Positions 43,847 to 54,591 of a stretch of DNA of 64,000 bases are shown piece by piece (position 1 is the stretch's first letter; every line of letters starts with the position of its first letter). Origin of the DNA: Streptomyces sp. ISL-12 (GTDB taxonomy: Bacteria; Actinomycetota; Actinomycetes; Streptomycetales; Streptomycetaceae); the NCBI RefSeq assembly GCF_018614415.1, contig NZ_JAGGOO010000097.1:1-64000 (forward strand). Direction: 5' to 3'. A program made the position numbers and the translations under genes. Under the pieces are notes generated by a model. That model ran no database searches. It was not told the DNA's origin and saw only the letters and a list, made by a program, of their open reading frames with translations.

Positions 43847-44611
43847 TCACTCGTCCTCGGCGAGGGTCAGCTCCACGCCGCCGACGAAGCCGGCGGAGAG
43901 GTTGTAGATGAACGCGCCGAGCGTGGCCAGGGCCGTCGCCAGGACGACGTCGATGACCGCGATGATGGTCGTGAAGAGGAGGACGTTGGGCAGCGACAGG
44001 AACGACTGGAGGTCGAAGCCGTTCGACTCGTTCGAGCCGGTCGCCTCCGAGATCGTGCCGCCGACCGTCGAGAAGACGCCCATCGCGTCCATGACCATCC
44101 ACAGCACGGTCGCCGCGACGATCGTGCACACGCCCAGTGCGATGGAGAGCAGGAAGCTCACCTTCATCACCGACCACGGGTCGGCCTTCGCCACCCGCAG
44201 CCGCGCCTTGCGGACGCGGGGCTCGGTGTGGCCCGCGCCGGTGCGCGGGCGGCGTACCGCGCCCGACGGGGAGCCCGCCGGGGTCTGGTACGCCTGCGGC
44301 GGGTGGTAGGGCCCGCCGGACTGTTGCTGCTGCCGTTCGCCCGGCAGCGGGGAGGCCGACGGCTGGCCGCCCTTCGGCTGGGAAGCGGGCTGGGCGCCGG
44401 ATGCGGCCGGGCCCGCGCCAGCGGCGTACTGCTGGGTCTGCGGACCTCGGGTGTCCGTCACAGTTCCCCCCTGGGATCCATGAGTCTCGTACGAGGATGA
44501 GGACGCGTCTTCGCGCCGGTCCGTTCCCTGCGCGGCGGAGCCACGGGCGCCGCCGTCCGTTTCCGTACCCGTCGAGGTACCGGCCGATCCGGCGCCCGTG
44601 GCTCCGCTCAC
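43847..44611 (-). CDS. DUF3566 transmembrane protein
   Basis: The 254-residue protein has a long disordered N-terminus (about 1-130, rich in Gly, Ser, Gln, Pro) and the DUF3566 domain with RKARLRVAKADPWSVMKVSFLLSIALGVCTIVAATVLWMVMDAMGVFSTV and a second membrane segment (LFTTIIAVIDVVLATALATLGAFIYNL). In actinobacteria this gene follows gyrA and its mycobacterial relative has been linked to cell-wall/division functions; the precise role is not known. It starts 18 bases after gyrA and is probably co-transcribed. Confidence 0.87.
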   Translation of the reverse strand: MSGATGAGSAGTSTGTETDGGARGSAAQGTDRREDASSSSYETHGSQGGTVTDTRGPQTQQYAAGAGPAASGAQPASQPKGGQPSASPLPGERQQQQSGGPYHPPQAYQTPAGSPSGAVRRPRTGAGHTEPRVRKARLRVAKADPWSVMKVSFLLSIALGVCTIVAATVLWMVMDAMGVFSTVGGTISEATGSNESNGFDLQSFLSLPNVLLFTTIIAVIDVVLATALATLGAFIYNLSAGFVGGVELTLAEDE

Positions 44612-44629
44612 GATGACTCTCTCCTCGTG

Positions 44630-47224
<2,595 letters not shown>

Positions 47225-47266
47225 TGCTGGTGAAGATCCTTCCTGGTGCGGTCAGCGGCGACCGAC

Positions 47267-49318
47267 TCAGATGTCGAGGAAGCGGACGTCCTTGGCGTTG
47301 CGCTGGATGAACTGGCGCCGCGCCTCGACGTCCTCGCCCATCAGCACCGAGAAGAGGTCGTCGGCCTGGGCGGCGTCGTCGAGGGTGACCTGGCCGAGGA
47401 CGCGGTGCTCCTGGTCCATGGTGGTGATGCGCAGTTCCTCGGCGTTCATCTCGCCCAGACCCTTGAAGCGCTGCACCGAGTCCTCGCGGATGCGCTTGCC
47501 GGCCTGGCGGCCCAGCTCGATCAGCGCGTCGCGCTCGCGGTCGGAGTACGCGTACTCGAAGTCGTCCCGGCCCCACTTGATCTTGTAGAGCGGCGGACGG
47601 GACAGGAAGACGTGCCCGGCCTCGACCAGCGGCCGCATGAAGCGGAACAGGAAGGTCAGCAGCAGGGTGTTGATGTGCTGGCCGTCGACGTCGGCGTCCG
47701 CCATCAGGATGATCTTGTGATAGCGGAGCTTCTCGATGTCGAAGTCCTCGTGCACACCCGTGCCGAACGCGGAGATCATCGCCTGGATCTCCTGGTTCTG
47801 CAGGATGCGGTCGATGCGCGCCTTCTCGACGTTGAGGATCTTGCCGCGGATCGGGAGGATCGCCTGGTACTGCGGGTTCCGGCCGGACTTGGCGGAGCCG
47901 CCGGCGGAGTCGCCCTCGACGATGAAGATCTCGCACTTGGTCGGGTCGTTCGACTGGCAGTCGGACAGCTTGCCCGGCAGCGACGCCGACTCCAGCAGGC
48001 CCTTGCGGCGGGTCAGGTCGCGCGCCTTGCGGGCCGCCACGCGCGCGGTGGCCGCCTGGATGCCCTTGCGGATGATGTCCGCGGCCTCGTTGGGGTTGCG
48101 GTCCAGCCAGTCGGCGAGGTGCTCGTACACCACCTTCTGGACGAAGGTCTTCACCTCGGTGTTGCCCAGCTTGGTCTTGGTCTGGCCCTCGAACTGCGGC
48201 TCGCTCAGCTTCACCGAGATGATGGCCGTCAGACCCTCGCGGATGTCGTCGCCCGTGAGGTTGTCGTCCTTCTCGCGCAGCAGCTTCTTGTCGCGCGCGT
48301 ACTTGTTGATCAGCGAGGTCAGCGCGGCGCGGAAGCCCTCTTCGTGCGTACCGCCCTCATGGGTGTGGATGATGTTGGCGAACGAGTACACGCCCTCGGT
48401 GTAGCCGCCGTTCCACTGCATGGCGACTTCCAGGGACAGGAGCTTGTCCTTGTCCTCTGCCTCCAGGTCGATCACCGTGGGGTGGACGACCTCTCCCTTG
48501 CGGGAGTTGAGGTACTTCACGAAGTCGACGATGCCGCCCTCGTAGTGGTACGAGACGGACTTGACCTCCTGCTTCTCGTCCTCGCCCGCCTCGTCCGCGC
48601 CGGCCGTGGCCTTCGCCGACTCGCGCTCGTCGGTGAGGTTGATCCGCAGGCCCTTGTTGAGGAACGCCATCTCCTGGAAGCGCCGCGACAGCGTCTCGAA
48701 GGAGTAGTCGGTGGTCTCGAAGATGTCGCCGTCGGCCCAGAAGGTGACCGACGTACCGGTCTCCTCGGTCGCCTCGTGCTTGGCCAGCGGGGCCGTCGGC
48801 ACGCCCAGCTTGTACTCCTGCGTCCAGCGGTGACCGTCGGTCTTGACCTCGACGGCGACCCTCGTCGACAGGGCGTTGACGACGGAGACGCCCACGCCGT
48901 GCAGACCACCGGAGACCGCGTAGCCGCCGCCGCCGAACTTGCCGCCCGCGTGCAGCACGGTCAGCACGACCTCCAGGGCGGGCTTGCCCTCGGAGGGGAC
49001 GATGCCGACCGGGATGCCGCGGCCGTTGTCGACGACGCGCACGCCGCCGTCGGCCAGGATCGTGACGTCGATGGTGTCCGCGTGACCGGCCAGCGCCTCG
49101 TCGACGGAGTTGTCGACGACCTCCTGCACCAGGTGGTGCAGTCCCCGCTCGCCGGTCGAACCGATGTACATACCGGGCCGCTTGCGGACCGCGTCCAGGC
49201 CCTCGAGCACGGTGATGGCACTGGCGTCGTACGACGGGGAGCCCTCGCCCGGGGAGGACGGGGGCGCCTCGGTGTCGGTGGACGGGATGTTCTCGTTGGG
49301 GTTGCCGGAATCGGCCAC
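47267..49318 (-). CDS. gyrB: DNA gyrase subunit B
   Basis: The 683-residue ATPase subunit has the GHKL region (VVDNSVDEALAG, VVDNGRGIPVG and GLHGVGVSVVNAL), the transducer, and the TOPRIM domain with EGDSAGGSAKSGRN and the metal-binding DADVDGQHI. The GTG at 49318 (MADSGNPNENIPS) has AAAGGG upstream; a second GTG at 49342 is in frame but less likely. The N-terminal 30 residues are disordered. Expression in Streptomyces responds to supercoiling, and the promoter must lie in the 430-base gap upstream. Confidence 0.98.
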   Translation of the reverse strand: MADSGNPNENIPSTDTEAPPSSPGEGSPSYDASAITVLEGLDAVRKRPGMYIGSTGERGLHHLVQEVVDNSVDEALAGHADTIDVTILADGGVRVVDNGRGIPVGIVPSEGKPALEVVLTVLHAGGKFGGGGYAVSGGLHGVGVSVVNALSTRVAVEVKTDGHRWTQEYKLGVPTAPLAKHEATEETGTSVTFWADGDIFETTDYSFETLSRRFQEMAFLNKGLRINLTDERESAKATAGADEAGEDEKQEVKSVSYHYEGGIVDFVKYLNSRKGEVVHPTVIDLEAEDKDKLLSLEVAMQWNGGYTEGVYSFANIIHTHEGGTHEEGFRAALTSLINKYARDKKLLREKDDNLTGDDIREGLTAIISVKLSEPQFEGQTKTKLGNTEVKTFVQKVVYEHLADWLDRNPNEAADIIRKGIQAATARVAARKARDLTRRKGLLESASLPGKLSDCQSNDPTKCEIFIVEGDSAGGSAKSGRNPQYQAILPIRGKILNVEKARIDRILQNQEIQAMISAFGTGVHEDFDIEKLRYHKIILMADADVDGQHINTLLLTFLFRFMRPLVEAGHVFLSRPPLYKIKWGRDDFEYAYSDRERDALIELGRQAGKRIREDSVQRFKGLGEMNAEELRITTMDQEHRVLGQVTLDDAAQADDLFSVLMGEDVEARRQFIQRNAKDVRFLDI

Positions 49319-49748
49319 GAAGCGCCCTTTCTGGCACAGCACGAGCCGGGCTCGTCGGCGTTTGCCGGAGCGGCTGCGGCATGTTGCGTTGGTAAGCCTT
49401 GATCAGCGTTGCTCAGCTTTTCCCGGGCTCCCCACGACCGGGGCGGGATTGTCTTCCAGTCTACCGGTACCACTGACACTGATGGGGGTTTGCCGGTACC
49501 TGAGTCCGCATGTGCCGCCCTGAGACGTCCTCTCCCGACTCCCGATATGCGGAAGGGGGCTCCAAGAGGCTCACGGAGGCACTCAGCGCTTCCGGCCGTC
49601 AACCCTTGGCTACTTCGGAGTCAGGTCGCGATTCGCAACCGTGTGCGGTTGTACGACAAGAGGGGCGCCGCCGCCTCGAACCAGCGGTTGAGCGGCCCTG
49701 ATGTGATGTCAGTCACTCTTGAGACGGGCGGCGTGAAACGGGACGTAC
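49319..49748. other. gyrB upstream region
   Basis: No gene is seen. CCGGTACC occurs twice (49464-49471 and 49493-49500), and the first overlaps the palindrome TACCGGTA (49462-49469). On the minus strand a TAGACT hexamer (49463-49458) could be the gyrB -10 element; no clear -35 is present, as expected for a supercoiling-sensitive promoter. Confidence 0.45.
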
Positions 49749-50318
49749 TCACCCGTACGTATCGCCGGGCCCCGTGCTGCCGGGGGCGCGCAGCGGCCCG
49801 TAGCGGCGCGGGGAGCCGCCGGGGCCCTGCACCTTGATCACACGGACCGAGCCGTGGCCGAGGTCCTCGTTGAGCCGGGCCACCAGGGTCGGCGCCAGCA
49901 GCCGCAGGTTCGTCGCCCACGCCGTGGAGTCGCAGCGCACCACCAGGACCCGCTCGTCCTCGTCGTACCGCTCCGGGACGCAGTGCTTGGCCACGTCCTC
50001 GCCGACGATCTGCGGCCAGCGGCCCATCACCCCGCCCACCGCGGCCGGCGTCTCCCAGCCGCGCTCGGTGATCAGCCGGTTGATCGCCGACCCGAGCGCC
50101 ATCGGATCGCGCCCGTCGGCCCGCGCGCCCGAGCGCAGGCCGACCCGCCGCGCCTGCTTCTTCTGCTGCGCCGCCTCCCCACGCGCGCGTGCCGCCTCCT
50201 TCGCCGCGCGCAGCGCCACGCGCGCGAGGTCGACGCCGGAAGGCTCGGGTCCCTTGCGCGCGGGCTCCTGCTTCGCGGACTCCCTCATGGGCGGCCGGCC
50301 CGGCTCGTCGGCGCTCAT
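49749..50318 (-). CDS. dciA: DciA-like DUF721 protein (helicase-loading)
   Basis: The 189-residue protein has a basic disordered N-terminus and a DUF721 domain (about 70-165) with GSAINRLITERGWETPAAVGGVMGRWPQIVGEDVAKHCVPE and CDSTAWATNLRLLAPTLVARLNEDLG. DciA loads the replicative helicase at oriC in bacteria that lack DnaC, as here. The ATG overlaps the recF stop by four bases. Confidence 0.88.
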   Translation of the reverse strand: MSADEPGRPPMRESAKQEPARKGPEPSGVDLARVALRAAKEAARARGEAAQQKKQARRVGLRSGARADGRDPMALGSAINRLITERGWETPAAVGGVMGRWPQIVGEDVAKHCVPERYDEDERVLVVRCDSTAWATNLRLLAPTLVARLNEDLGHGSVRVIKVQGPGGSPRRYGPLRAPGSTGPGDTYG

Positions 50319-51436
50319 ACGCGCTGCACCGCCCCGTCGGCCACCGCGAACCGCGCCCCCGCCAGCACCCGCGGTACGTCGTCGTCGACGGCGGCGGTCA
50401 CCAGCACCTGCTCGCCGGGCGCCACCAGCTCGGCCAGCCGCTCCCGGCGGCGCGCGTCCAGCTCGGCGAAGACGTCGTCCAGGACCAGCACCGGCTCGTT
50501 GCCCTCGGCCCGCAGCAGGTCGTAGGAGGCCAGCCGCAGCGCCAGCGCGTAGGACCAGGACTCGCCGTGCGAGGCGTACCCCTTGGCGGGCAGTTCCCCG
50601 AGCTTGAGCAGCAGGTCGTCCCGGTGCGGACCGACCAGCGTGACGCCCCGCTCGATCTCCTGCTTGCGGGCCTCGGCGAGCGCGGCGATCAGCTGCTCGA
50701 ACAGCTCCTCGCGCGCGTGCGCCGCACCGGGCGCCGACGACTTGTACTCCAGGGCGACCGGCCCGCCGCTGGGGGCGAGCTGCTCGTACGCCTTGTCGGC
50801 CAGCGGCTGGAGCGTGGCGATCAGGTCCAGGCGCTGGGCCAGCAGCTCGGCGCCCGCGCGCGCGAGGTGCTGGTCCCAGACGTCCAGGGTGGACAGGTCC
50901 AGGGTGCGACCGCCGTGCCGGCGGGCCAGCGCCGCCGACTTCAGCAGGGTGTTGCGCTGCTTGAGGACCCGGTCGTAGTCGGAGCGGACGCCGGCCATGC
51001 GCGGCGACCGGGCGGTGATCAGCTCGTCGAGGAAACGGCGCCGCTCCCCGGGGTCGCCCTTGACCAGCGCGAGGTCCTCGGGCGCGAACAGCACGGTCCG
51101 TACGATGCCCAGTACGTCGCGGGGCCTGACCTGCGAGGACCGGTTGACGCGGGCGCGGTTGGCCTTGCCCGGGTTCAGCTCCAGTTCGATCAGCTGCTGG
51201 CGCTCGCCCTGCCGGACCTGGGCGCGGATCACCGCGCGGTCGGCGCCCATGCGGACCAGGGGGGCGTCGGAGGAGACGCGGTGGCTGCCGAGGGTGGCGA
51301 GGTAGCCGACGGCCTCGACCAGGTTGGTCTTGCCCTGGCCGTTGGGGCCGACGAAGACGGTGACGCCGGGGTCCAGCGGGACCTCGGCCCTGGCGTAGGA
51401 GCGGAAGTCGGCCAGCGACAGATGCGTGACGTGCAT
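50315..51436 (-). CDS. recF: DNA replication/repair protein RecF
   Basis: The 373-residue SMC-like ATPase has Walker A GPNGQGKTN near residue 30, the QTSS-like and signature region APEDLALVKGDPGERRRFLDE, and Walker B VLVLDDVFAELDARRR near the C-terminus. It loads RecA at gapped DNA with RecO and RecR. Its stop overlaps the dciA start; gnd lies upstream. Confidence 0.95.
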   Translation of the reverse strand: MHVTHLSLADFRSYARAEVPLDPGVTVFVGPNGQGKTNLVEAVGYLATLGSHRVSSDAPLVRMGADRAVIRAQVRQGERQQLIELELNPGKANRARVNRSSQVRPRDVLGIVRTVLFAPEDLALVKGDPGERRRFLDELITARSPRMAGVRSDYDRVLKQRNTLLKSAALARRHGGRTLDLSTLDVWDQHLARAGAELLAQRLDLIATLQPLADKAYEQLAPSGGPVALEYKSSAPGAAHAREELFEQLIAALAEARKQEIERGVTLVGPHRDDLLLKLGELPAKGYASHGESWSYALALRLASYDLLRAEGNEPVLVLDDVFAELDARRRERLAELVAPGEQVLVTAAVDDDVPRVLAGARFAVADGAVQRV

Positions 51437-51470
51437 GGTCGTGCGCCGACCTCCACCCTTCGGGTCCTGC

Positions 51471-52346
51471 TTACTTCTTCTCGACCGCGTGGCCGCCGAA
51501 CTGGTTGCGCAGCGCCGCGATCATCTTCATCTGCGGCGAGTCCTCCTGACGGGAGGAGAAGCGCGCGAACAGCGACGCGGTGATCGCCGGCAGCGGCACC
51601 GCGTTGTCGATCGCGGCCTCCACCGTCCAGCGTCCCTCACCGGAGTCGGCGGCGAAACCGCGGAGCCGGTCCAGGTGCTCGTCCTGGTCGAGGGCGTTCA
51701 CGGCGAGGTCGAGGAGCCAGGACCGGATGACCGTGCCCTCCTGCCAGGAACGGAACACCTCCCGGACGTCGGTCACGGAGTCGACCTTCTCCAGGAGCTC
51801 CCAGCCCTCGGCGTAGGCCTGCATCATCGCGTACTCGATGCCGTTGTGGACCATCTTCGCGAAGTGGCCCGCGCCGACCTTGCCGGCGTGCACCGAGCCG
51901 AAGTCGCCCTCGGGCTTGAGGGCGTCGAATATCGGCTGCACCTTGGCGACGTTCTCCGCGTCGCCGCCGTACATCAGCGCGTAGCCGTTCTCCAGGCCCC
52001 AGACGCCGCCGGAGACGCCGCAGTCGACGAAGCCGATGCCCTTGGCGGCCAGTTCCTCGGCGTGCTTCTCGTCGTCCGTCCAGCGGCTGTTGCCGCCGTC
52101 CACGACCACGTCGCCGGGGGCCAGGAGCCGGGCCAGCTCGTCGACGGTCGACTGGGTGGCCGCGCCGGCCGGGACCATCACCCAGACCACGCGCGGGCCG
52201 CTGAGCTTGCCCACAAGCTCTTCCAGGCTGTGGACATCGGCGAGGTCCGGGTTGCGGTCGTATCCGACGACGGTGTGGCCCGCGCGGCGGATCCGCTCGC
52301 GCATGTTGCCGCCCATCTTGCCGAGGCCGACGAGACCGAGCTCCAT
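51471..52346 (-). CDS. gnd: Decarboxylating 6-phosphogluconate dehydrogenase, short form
   Basis: The 291-residue enzyme is the short actinobacterial/GndA type. The Rossmann motif is GLVGLGKMGGNM, and catalytic segments are DCGVSGGVWGLENGYALM, KVGAGHFAKMVHNGIEYAMMQAYAEG. It converts 6-phosphogluconate to ribulose 5-phosphate in the pentose phosphate pathway. Its position between dnaN and recF is unusual outside Streptomyces relatives. Confidence 0.92.
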   Translation of the reverse strand: MELGLVGLGKMGGNMRERIRRAGHTVVGYDRNPDLADVHSLEELVGKLSGPRVVWVMVPAGAATQSTVDELARLLAPGDVVVDGGNSRWTDDEKHAEELAAKGIGFVDCGVSGGVWGLENGYALMYGGDAENVAKVQPIFDALKPEGDFGSVHAGKVGAGHFAKMVHNGIEYAMMQAYAEGWELLEKVDSVTDVREVFRSWQEGTVIRSWLLDLAVNALDQDEHLDRLRGFAADSGEGRWTVEAAIDNAVPLPAITASLFARFSSRQEDSPQMKMIAALRNQFGGHAVEKK

Positions 52347-52524
52347 CAGTTGCGTTCCTTAGGTCGCTGTGGCGTGTCAGGCGCGTTTCGCCGTGTGAGG
52401 CGCATGCGCACCGGCGCCGAGCCTAAACCCGGACGCCCACGCACAGCTGTGGGCATACGCGCTCATCCGTACGCCCACCTGCGGCTTCATCCACCGGCTG
52501 TGGACAAGTCGGCCGCTCAGCCGC

Positions 52525-53655
52525 TCAGCCGCTCAGCCGCACCGGCATGATCAGGTACTTGTACGCCTCGTCCGCCTCCGCGTCCAGCGCCGGCCTGCCG
52601 CTGAGCAGGGCCGGCTTGGTGGAGGTCGTGAAGGACAGCTGGGCCACCGGGGAACCGATGGCGCTCAGACCCTCCAGCAGGAAGGTCGGGTTGAAGGCGA
52701 TCGAGATGTCGTCGCCCTCCAGTTGGGCGTCGACCCTTTCCACAGCCTGTGCGTCGTCGCTGGAGCCCGCCTCCAGGATGAGCACCCCCTGCTCGAAGCT
52801 GAGCCGCACCGGGGTGTTCCGCTCGGCGACCAGGGCGACGCGCTTGACGGCCTCCACGAAGGGGGCGGTCTCGATCACGGCGACGCTGTTGAACTCGGTC
52901 GGGAACAGCGTCTTGTACTTCGGGAGGTCACCCTCCAGCAGCCGGGTCGTGGTCCGGCGGCCGGCGCCCTCGAAACCGATCAGGCCCTCGCCCGCACCCG
53001 AGCCGGACAGCGCCAGGATCACCTGGTCACCGCTGGTCAGCGCCTTGGCGGTGTCCTGGAGCGTCTTGGCGGGCACCAGGGCGACCGCGGAGACGTCCGG
53101 GTTCTCCGGCTTCCACAGGAACTCGCGGACCGCGAAGCGGTAGCGGTCGGTGGAGGCCAGCGTCACCGTGTCGCCCTCGATCTCGATGCGCACACCGGTG
53201 AGGACGGGCAGCGTGTCGTCGCGGCCGGCCGCGATGGCGACCTGCTGCACGGCGGAGGCGAAGACCTCGCCGGGGACCGTGCCCGTGGCGTTCGGCATCT
53301 GCGGCAGGGCCGGGTACTCCTCCACCGGCAGGGTGTGGAGGGTGAACCGCGAGGAGCCGCAGACCACCGTCGCCCGTACACCGTCTGTGGAAATCTCCAC
53401 CGGCCGGTTGGGCAGGGCGCGGGAGATGTCGGCGAGCAGGCGGCCGGAGACCAGCACCGTGCCCTCCTCCTCGACCTCCGCGTCGACCGACACCCGCGCG
53501 GAGACCTCGTAGTCGAAGCTGGACAGGCTCAGCTGCCCTTCCTCGGCCCTCAGCAGCAGGCCCGCGAGGACCGGCGCCGGCGGACGGGCCGGGAGGCTGC
53601 GCGCCGCCCAGGCCACTGCCTCCGCGAGTACGTCGCGTTCCACCCGGATCTTCAC
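52525..53655 (-). CDS. dnaN: DNA polymerase III beta sliding clamp
   Basis: The 376-residue clamp begins MKIRVERDVLAEAVAWAARSLP and shows the three repeated clamp domains, with IALSGSGAGEGLIGFEGAGRRTTTRLLEGDLPKY and the C-terminal PVAQLSFTTSTKPALLSG region ending YLIMPVRLSG. It tethers polymerase to DNA. The start faces oriC, and transcription leads away from the origin. Confidence 0.97.
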   Translation of the reverse strand: MKIRVERDVLAEAVAWAARSLPARPPAPVLAGLLLRAEEGQLSLSSFDYEVSARVSVDAEVEEEGTVLVSGRLLADISRALPNRPVEISTDGVRATVVCGSSRFTLHTLPVEEYPALPQMPNATGTVPGEVFASAVQQVAIAAGRDDTLPVLTGVRIEIEGDTVTLASTDRYRFAVREFLWKPENPDVSAVALVPAKTLQDTAKALTSGDQVILALSGSGAGEGLIGFEGAGRRTTTRLLEGDLPKYKTLFPTEFNSVAVIETAPFVEAVKRVALVAERNTPVRLSFEQGVLILEAGSSDDAQAVERVDAQLEGDDISIAFNPTFLLEGLSAIGSPVAQLSFTTSTKPALLSGRPALDAEADEAYKYLIMPVRLSG

Positions 53656-54254
53656 CGTTGCCGCCTCCTGCTGTTGCCGGCGCTCTCGCCCTGCTTCGCC
53701 TCAGTCGTCTGACTCGGTGTCGCCCACCCCGCAGCGGGGCAGGAACACCGGGACCAGTCTGACGCACCGCACTGACAGTAGGTGCCCATCGGGGTCAAGT
53801 CGTGCCGAGGGGCGGTCGGGCACGAGAGGGCGAGTTGTGCACAGGTCCCGCTTCGAAACGAGTTCCGGGCTCTCTCTAGTCGTTGGTAGTAGTAGGGCCT
53901 GTGGATACCGTGGATAACCACGTTTGCCCAGGTCAGCCCAGGAATTTTGTCCACGGGGCCTGTGGGCGGGACCGGTGGACAAGTGGGCCCCGCTGTGGAG
54001 AACGGAAAGTTCTGCACACTCCGTGCACAGGGAGAGGCGACTTCTCCCCAGCGTCGTCCCCAGGTTTACCCGTCTTTCCCACAGCCCAACCCGGCAGCTT
54101 TGTGTGACGCCTTTCACTCCGAGCGGTGAGAGGCCGCGTCGGGTTGCCGAACAGTGGACAGCGGTGTGGAGAAGCCGCTGATCGCTGGGGACAACCGGGT
54201 CTGACCTGTGGGTCGACGGTGGACAACCTTGTGCACAGGGTGTGGACCGATTCG

Positions 54255-54263
54255 TTGTCCACA
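54255..54263 (+). promoter_or_regulatory. Perfect DnaA box in oriC
   Basis: TTGTCCACA is the preferred high-affinity DnaA box of Streptomyces and the only perfect copy I find in the origin. Confidence 0.85.
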
Positions 54264-54481
54264 GTCTGTGGATATCGTTCGTCCACCGATCCACAGGCGA
54301 GTGACCTGGCTCGATGATCTCTCAAGACCCTGGCCTGTGGACAGGATCGGGACAACTTGGCGGTCCCCAAGGTGTGGACGGAAAAAAGTGCCCGAATCTG
54401 TGGACGGCGGCCGTAACCCCGGCGCGGATTCGAACAGCAAGTGCGCCCGCGTCCGCGGCCCTCGGCCCCGGACATGACGAA

Positions 54482-54511
54482 GGCGCCCTCCGGATCTCTC
54501 CGGAGGGCGCC
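54482..54511 (-). terminator. Terminator of dnaA
   Basis: GGCGCCCTCCGGA pairs with its complement around TCTC, 81 bases downstream of the dnaA stop on the minus strand, and shields oriC from dnaA transcription. Confidence 0.75.
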
Positions 54512-54591
54512 CATAACGCCGTACAGGGGTGCCGTCAGCCGTCAGCCGTTCAGCCCTCGTGCGGAGGCCGTCAGCCGGTGCGCGGGGGCTG

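Larger units (their letters stand above)
53656..54591. other. Chromosomal replication origin oriC
   Basis: The gap between dnaN and dnaA contains about twenty DnaA-box-like nonamers from 53835 to 54407. Consensus or close matches (Streptomyces preference TTGTCCACA, either strand) start at 53835, 53900, 53909, 53947, 53974, 53994, 54165, 54186, 54218, 54229, 54241, 54255 (perfect), 54267, 54336, 54373 and 54399; further weak ones lie at 54010, 54153, 54279 and 54287. DnaA boxes occur in both orientations. No gene is present. The layout matches the known Streptomyces origin between dnaA and dnaN. Confidence 0.96.
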
